Source: Gemmata massiliana (GTDB lineage Bacteria; Planctomycetota; Planctomycetia; Gemmatales; Gemmataceae). Taken from it: DNA of 64,000 bases. The stretch lies in contig HG799463.1 of assembly GCA_000531095.1 (NCBI GenBank), positions 975,988 through 1,039,987 of the forward strand, written 5' to 3'. This document shows, one piece after another, positions 62,285-64,000 of this stretch. The translations under genes were made by a program, and so were the position numbers. The notes under the pieces are model-generated. The model saw only the letters and a list, made by a program, of their open reading frames with translations, ran no database searches and was not told where the DNA came from. The first letter of the stretch is position 1; every line of letters begins with the position of its first letter.

Positions 62285-64000
62285 ATGTCTTCATTACACA
62301 CCAAGCCCGAACTCCTTGCGCCCGCCGGTGACTGGGAGGCCATGCGCGCCGCGGTCGCGAACGGCGCCGATGCGGTCTACTTCGGCCTGTCGAATTTCAA
62401 CGCGCGCGCCCGCGCCACCAATTTCGAGCCGTCCGAACTCCCGGACGTGATGACGTTCCTGCACGCACGCAACGTGCGCGGGTTCGTTACACTCAACACG
62501 CTGATCTTTTCGGACGAACTGGAAGCGATCGCGGAGTTCGTGAAATCCGTTGCGGCGGCCGGTACGGACGCGGTCATCGTTCAGGATCTTGGGCTCGTGC
62601 GGCTCATCAAGCGCATCGCGCCGACGCTCCCGGTCCACGGCTCCACGCAGATGACGCTGACCGAACCGCGGGGCATCGAGTTCGTCACGAACCTCGGGGT
62701 CGAGCGGGTCGTTTTGGCGCGCGAACTGTCACTGAACGACATCCGGAAAGTCACTGCGAACACATCTACCCCAGTGGAGGTGTTCGTTCACGGGGCGCTG
62801 TGCGTCGCGTACAGCGGGCAGTGCCTCACGAGCGAGGCGCTCGGCGGGCGCAGCGCGAACCGCGGCCAGTGCGCGCAGGCGTGCCGGTTGCCCTACGAGA
62901 TGATCGTGGACGGCGCGAAGCGCGAACTCGGCGACCGCGCGTACCTGCTCAGCCCGCAAGACCTCGCGGCCTTCGATCTCATCGACCCGCTCATCGACGC
63001 GGGGGTGATTTCCTTCAAGATCGAGGGCCGACTGAAGGGCGGCCCCTACGTGGCCTCGACCACGCAGACCTACCGCAAAGCTATCGACGCGAAGCTCACG
63101 CACCACGACTTCACTCTTCCGCGGCGCGAACAACTCGATCTCGCGCAGACGTTCAGCCGCGGACTAACGCCGGGGTTCCTCGAAGGCGTGAACCACCAGA
63201 TGTTGGTTCGCGGGCGGTTCCCGAAGAGTCGCGGGGTGCGCATCGGGCGAGTGTCGAGCTTCGCCAAGAGCGGCGTGCGGATCGAGTTGTGCGAGGCGTT
63301 CGATGATCTGGTGAAAGCCGGCGATGGCGTGCTGTTCGACATTGGGAAACCGCAGGAGCAAGAGCCGGGCGGTCGAGTATGGCGCGTGGTGCCCTCGCAC
63401 GGCGCAGCCGAACTTCAATTTGAGGTCGGCGCGCTCGACTATTCGCAGATTCCCATCGGCTGCGACGTGTACAAGACCGACGACCCCGCGCTGCGCAAGC
63501 GCCTCGAACAGAGTTACTCGCAGGACAAACTCGCGAAGCGCGTTCCGATCACCGGGCGCGTGTCCGGTACGCTCGGCGGCGCGCTGACGCTATCGCTATC
63601 CGATGGCGAACGCGAGGTACGGGCGTCGTGGGCCGGTCCGCTCGAACTGGCGCGCAAACAACCCACGTCCGAAGCCGAAATACGGGACCAACTCGCTCGA
63701 CTCGGTGACACGCCGTTCGAGTTGGGCAATGTCGTCGTGGACCTGCCCGCGGGCGTGATGGTTCCTCGCAGCGTGTTAAACGACCTCCGGCGCCAGGCCG
63801 CGGGCGCGCTGGCAGAACAGCGAATCGAAGCGCGCAAACACGCAGTTGCGGACGGTAATGCGTTGAGTGAGTTGAGGCGGGAGGGGAGACCTACCCCCCC
63901 ATCCCCCTTCCCTGAAGGGAAGGGGGAGAAAGAACCTAACCCCCTAACCCCTTCCTTAAGAAGGAAGGGGGACAAATCCAAGAACAGAAGATGTCGCGCC
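62285..64000 (+). CDS. Peptidase U32 family protein, 3' end outside the window
   Basis: The frame from ATG 62285 (MSSLHTKPELLAPAGDWEAM) stays open to the right edge: at least 572 residues. Family marks are ADAVYFGLSNFNARARATNF, the conserved GSTQMTLT, VEVFVHGALCVAYSGQC and GGRSANRGQCAQACRLPYE with its Cys ligands. The U32 family includes collagenase-like proteases and tRNA/rRNA hydroxylation proteins such as TrhP and RlhA, which use the same cysteine cluster. From about residue 530 the sequence is coded by the repeat DNA at 63903. The gene continues past 64000. Confidence 0.92.
   Translation, partial: MSSLHTKPELLAPAGDWEAMRAAVANGADAVYFGLSNFNARARATNFEPSELPDVMTFLHARNVRGFVTLNTLIFSDELEAIAEFVKSVAAAGTDAVIVQDLGLVRLIKRIAPTLPVHGSTQMTLTEPRGIEFVTNLGVERVVLARELSLNDIRKVTANTSTPVEVFVHGALCVAYSGQCLTSEALGGRSANRGQCAQACRLPYEMIVDGAKRELGDRAYLLSPQDLAAFDLIDPLIDAGVISFKIEGRLKGGPYVASTTQTYRKAIDAKLTHHDFTLPRREQLDLAQTFSRGLTPGFLEGVNHQMLVRGRFPKSRGVRIGRVSSFAKSGVRIELCEAFDDLVKAGDGVLFDIGKPQEQEPGGRVWRVVPSHGAAELQFEVGALDYSQIPIGCDVYKTDDPALRKRLEQSYSQDKLAKRVPITGRVSGTLGGALTLSLSDGEREVRASWAGPLELARKQPTSEAEIRDQLARLGDTPFELGNVVVDLPAGVMVPRSVLNDLRRQAAGALAEQRIEARKHAVADGNALSELRREGRPTPPSPFPEGKGEKEPNPLTPSLRRKGDKSKNRRCRA
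63903..63970 (+). repeat. Two short palindromes in frame inside the U32 gene
   Basis: CCCCCTTCCCT/AGGGAAGGGGG (63903-63926, loop GA) and CCCCTTCCTT/AAGGAAGGGG (63948-63970, loop AAG) follow each other with 21 bases between. They are read in frame as PSPFPEGKGEKEPNPL, TPSLRRKGD. Such sequences look like intergenic repeats that have entered a coding region. Confidence 0.75.

Overview
The window is high-GC bacterial DNA that looks like a Gemmata-type planctomycete (order Gemmatales). The evidence is gene content: a DUF1552/DUF1592 pair, a DUF1501/DUF1800 operon, a DUF1559 prepilin-like protein, a TIGR03009 fragment, a TIGR02996-DUF1963 protein, PPC-domain exported proteins and a large tricorn-type protease. 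The species cannot be fixed from the sequence alone.

Layout. 1-9.6 kb: the 3' part of a TPR protein, a patatin-like lipoprotein, an FHA-GAF-class III cyclase split by a one-base frameshift, YebC, an Rpn-like nuclease and histidine ammonia-lyase. 9.7-15.4 kb: an SRPBCC-SDR fusion, a repeat-rich gap, then the DUF1592 and DUF1552 pair on the minus strand. 15.6-27.4 kb: mostly single metabolic or exported genes (2-hydroxyacid dehydrogenase, TIM-barrel isomerase, Gfo/Idh/MocA oxidoreductase, MutY, FHA protein, solute-binding lipoprotein, Gly-rich EF-hand protein), often followed by long palindromes. 27.7-37.7 kb: tricorn protease, an internally deleted insertion sequence, tRNA-Ser(UGA), a DUF1559 protein, an orphan CoA-transferase subunit, a TPR protein, a PPC protein, a 2OG-Fe(II) oxygenase and a decayed TIGR03009 gene. 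37.8-48.8 kb: a Tad-type VWA protein broken by a second frameshift, an ABC-2 exporter pair, enoyl-CoA hydratase, endonuclease III, peptidase T, then a patch of small lipoprotein genes and duplicated gene ends. 48.9-54.3 kb: a tight four-gene operon (MFS carrier, fused E1 alpha-beta, E2, SDR). 54.3-61.1 kb: a minus-strand run of exported planctomycete proteins (DUF3352-like, DUF1800, DUF1501, PPC protein). 61.2-64 kb: a CPBP-family membrane protease and a U32 peptidase that runs off the window.

The most distinctive non-genic material is the repeats: (a) a MITE-like family with 25-bp terminal inverted repeats; (b) several different, nearly perfect palindromes of 40-73 bp placed 5-50 bases after plus-strand stop codons; (c) a 29-bp inverted-repeat pair present at two distant sites; (d) repeat DNA that has entered reading frames (nth C-terminus, U32 C-terminus). 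Candidate new biology is the MFS-E1-E2-SDR operon, whose SDR lacks the catalytic tyrosine, and the exported DUF modules. No phage, CRISPR array, rRNA or secondary-metabolite cluster was seen.
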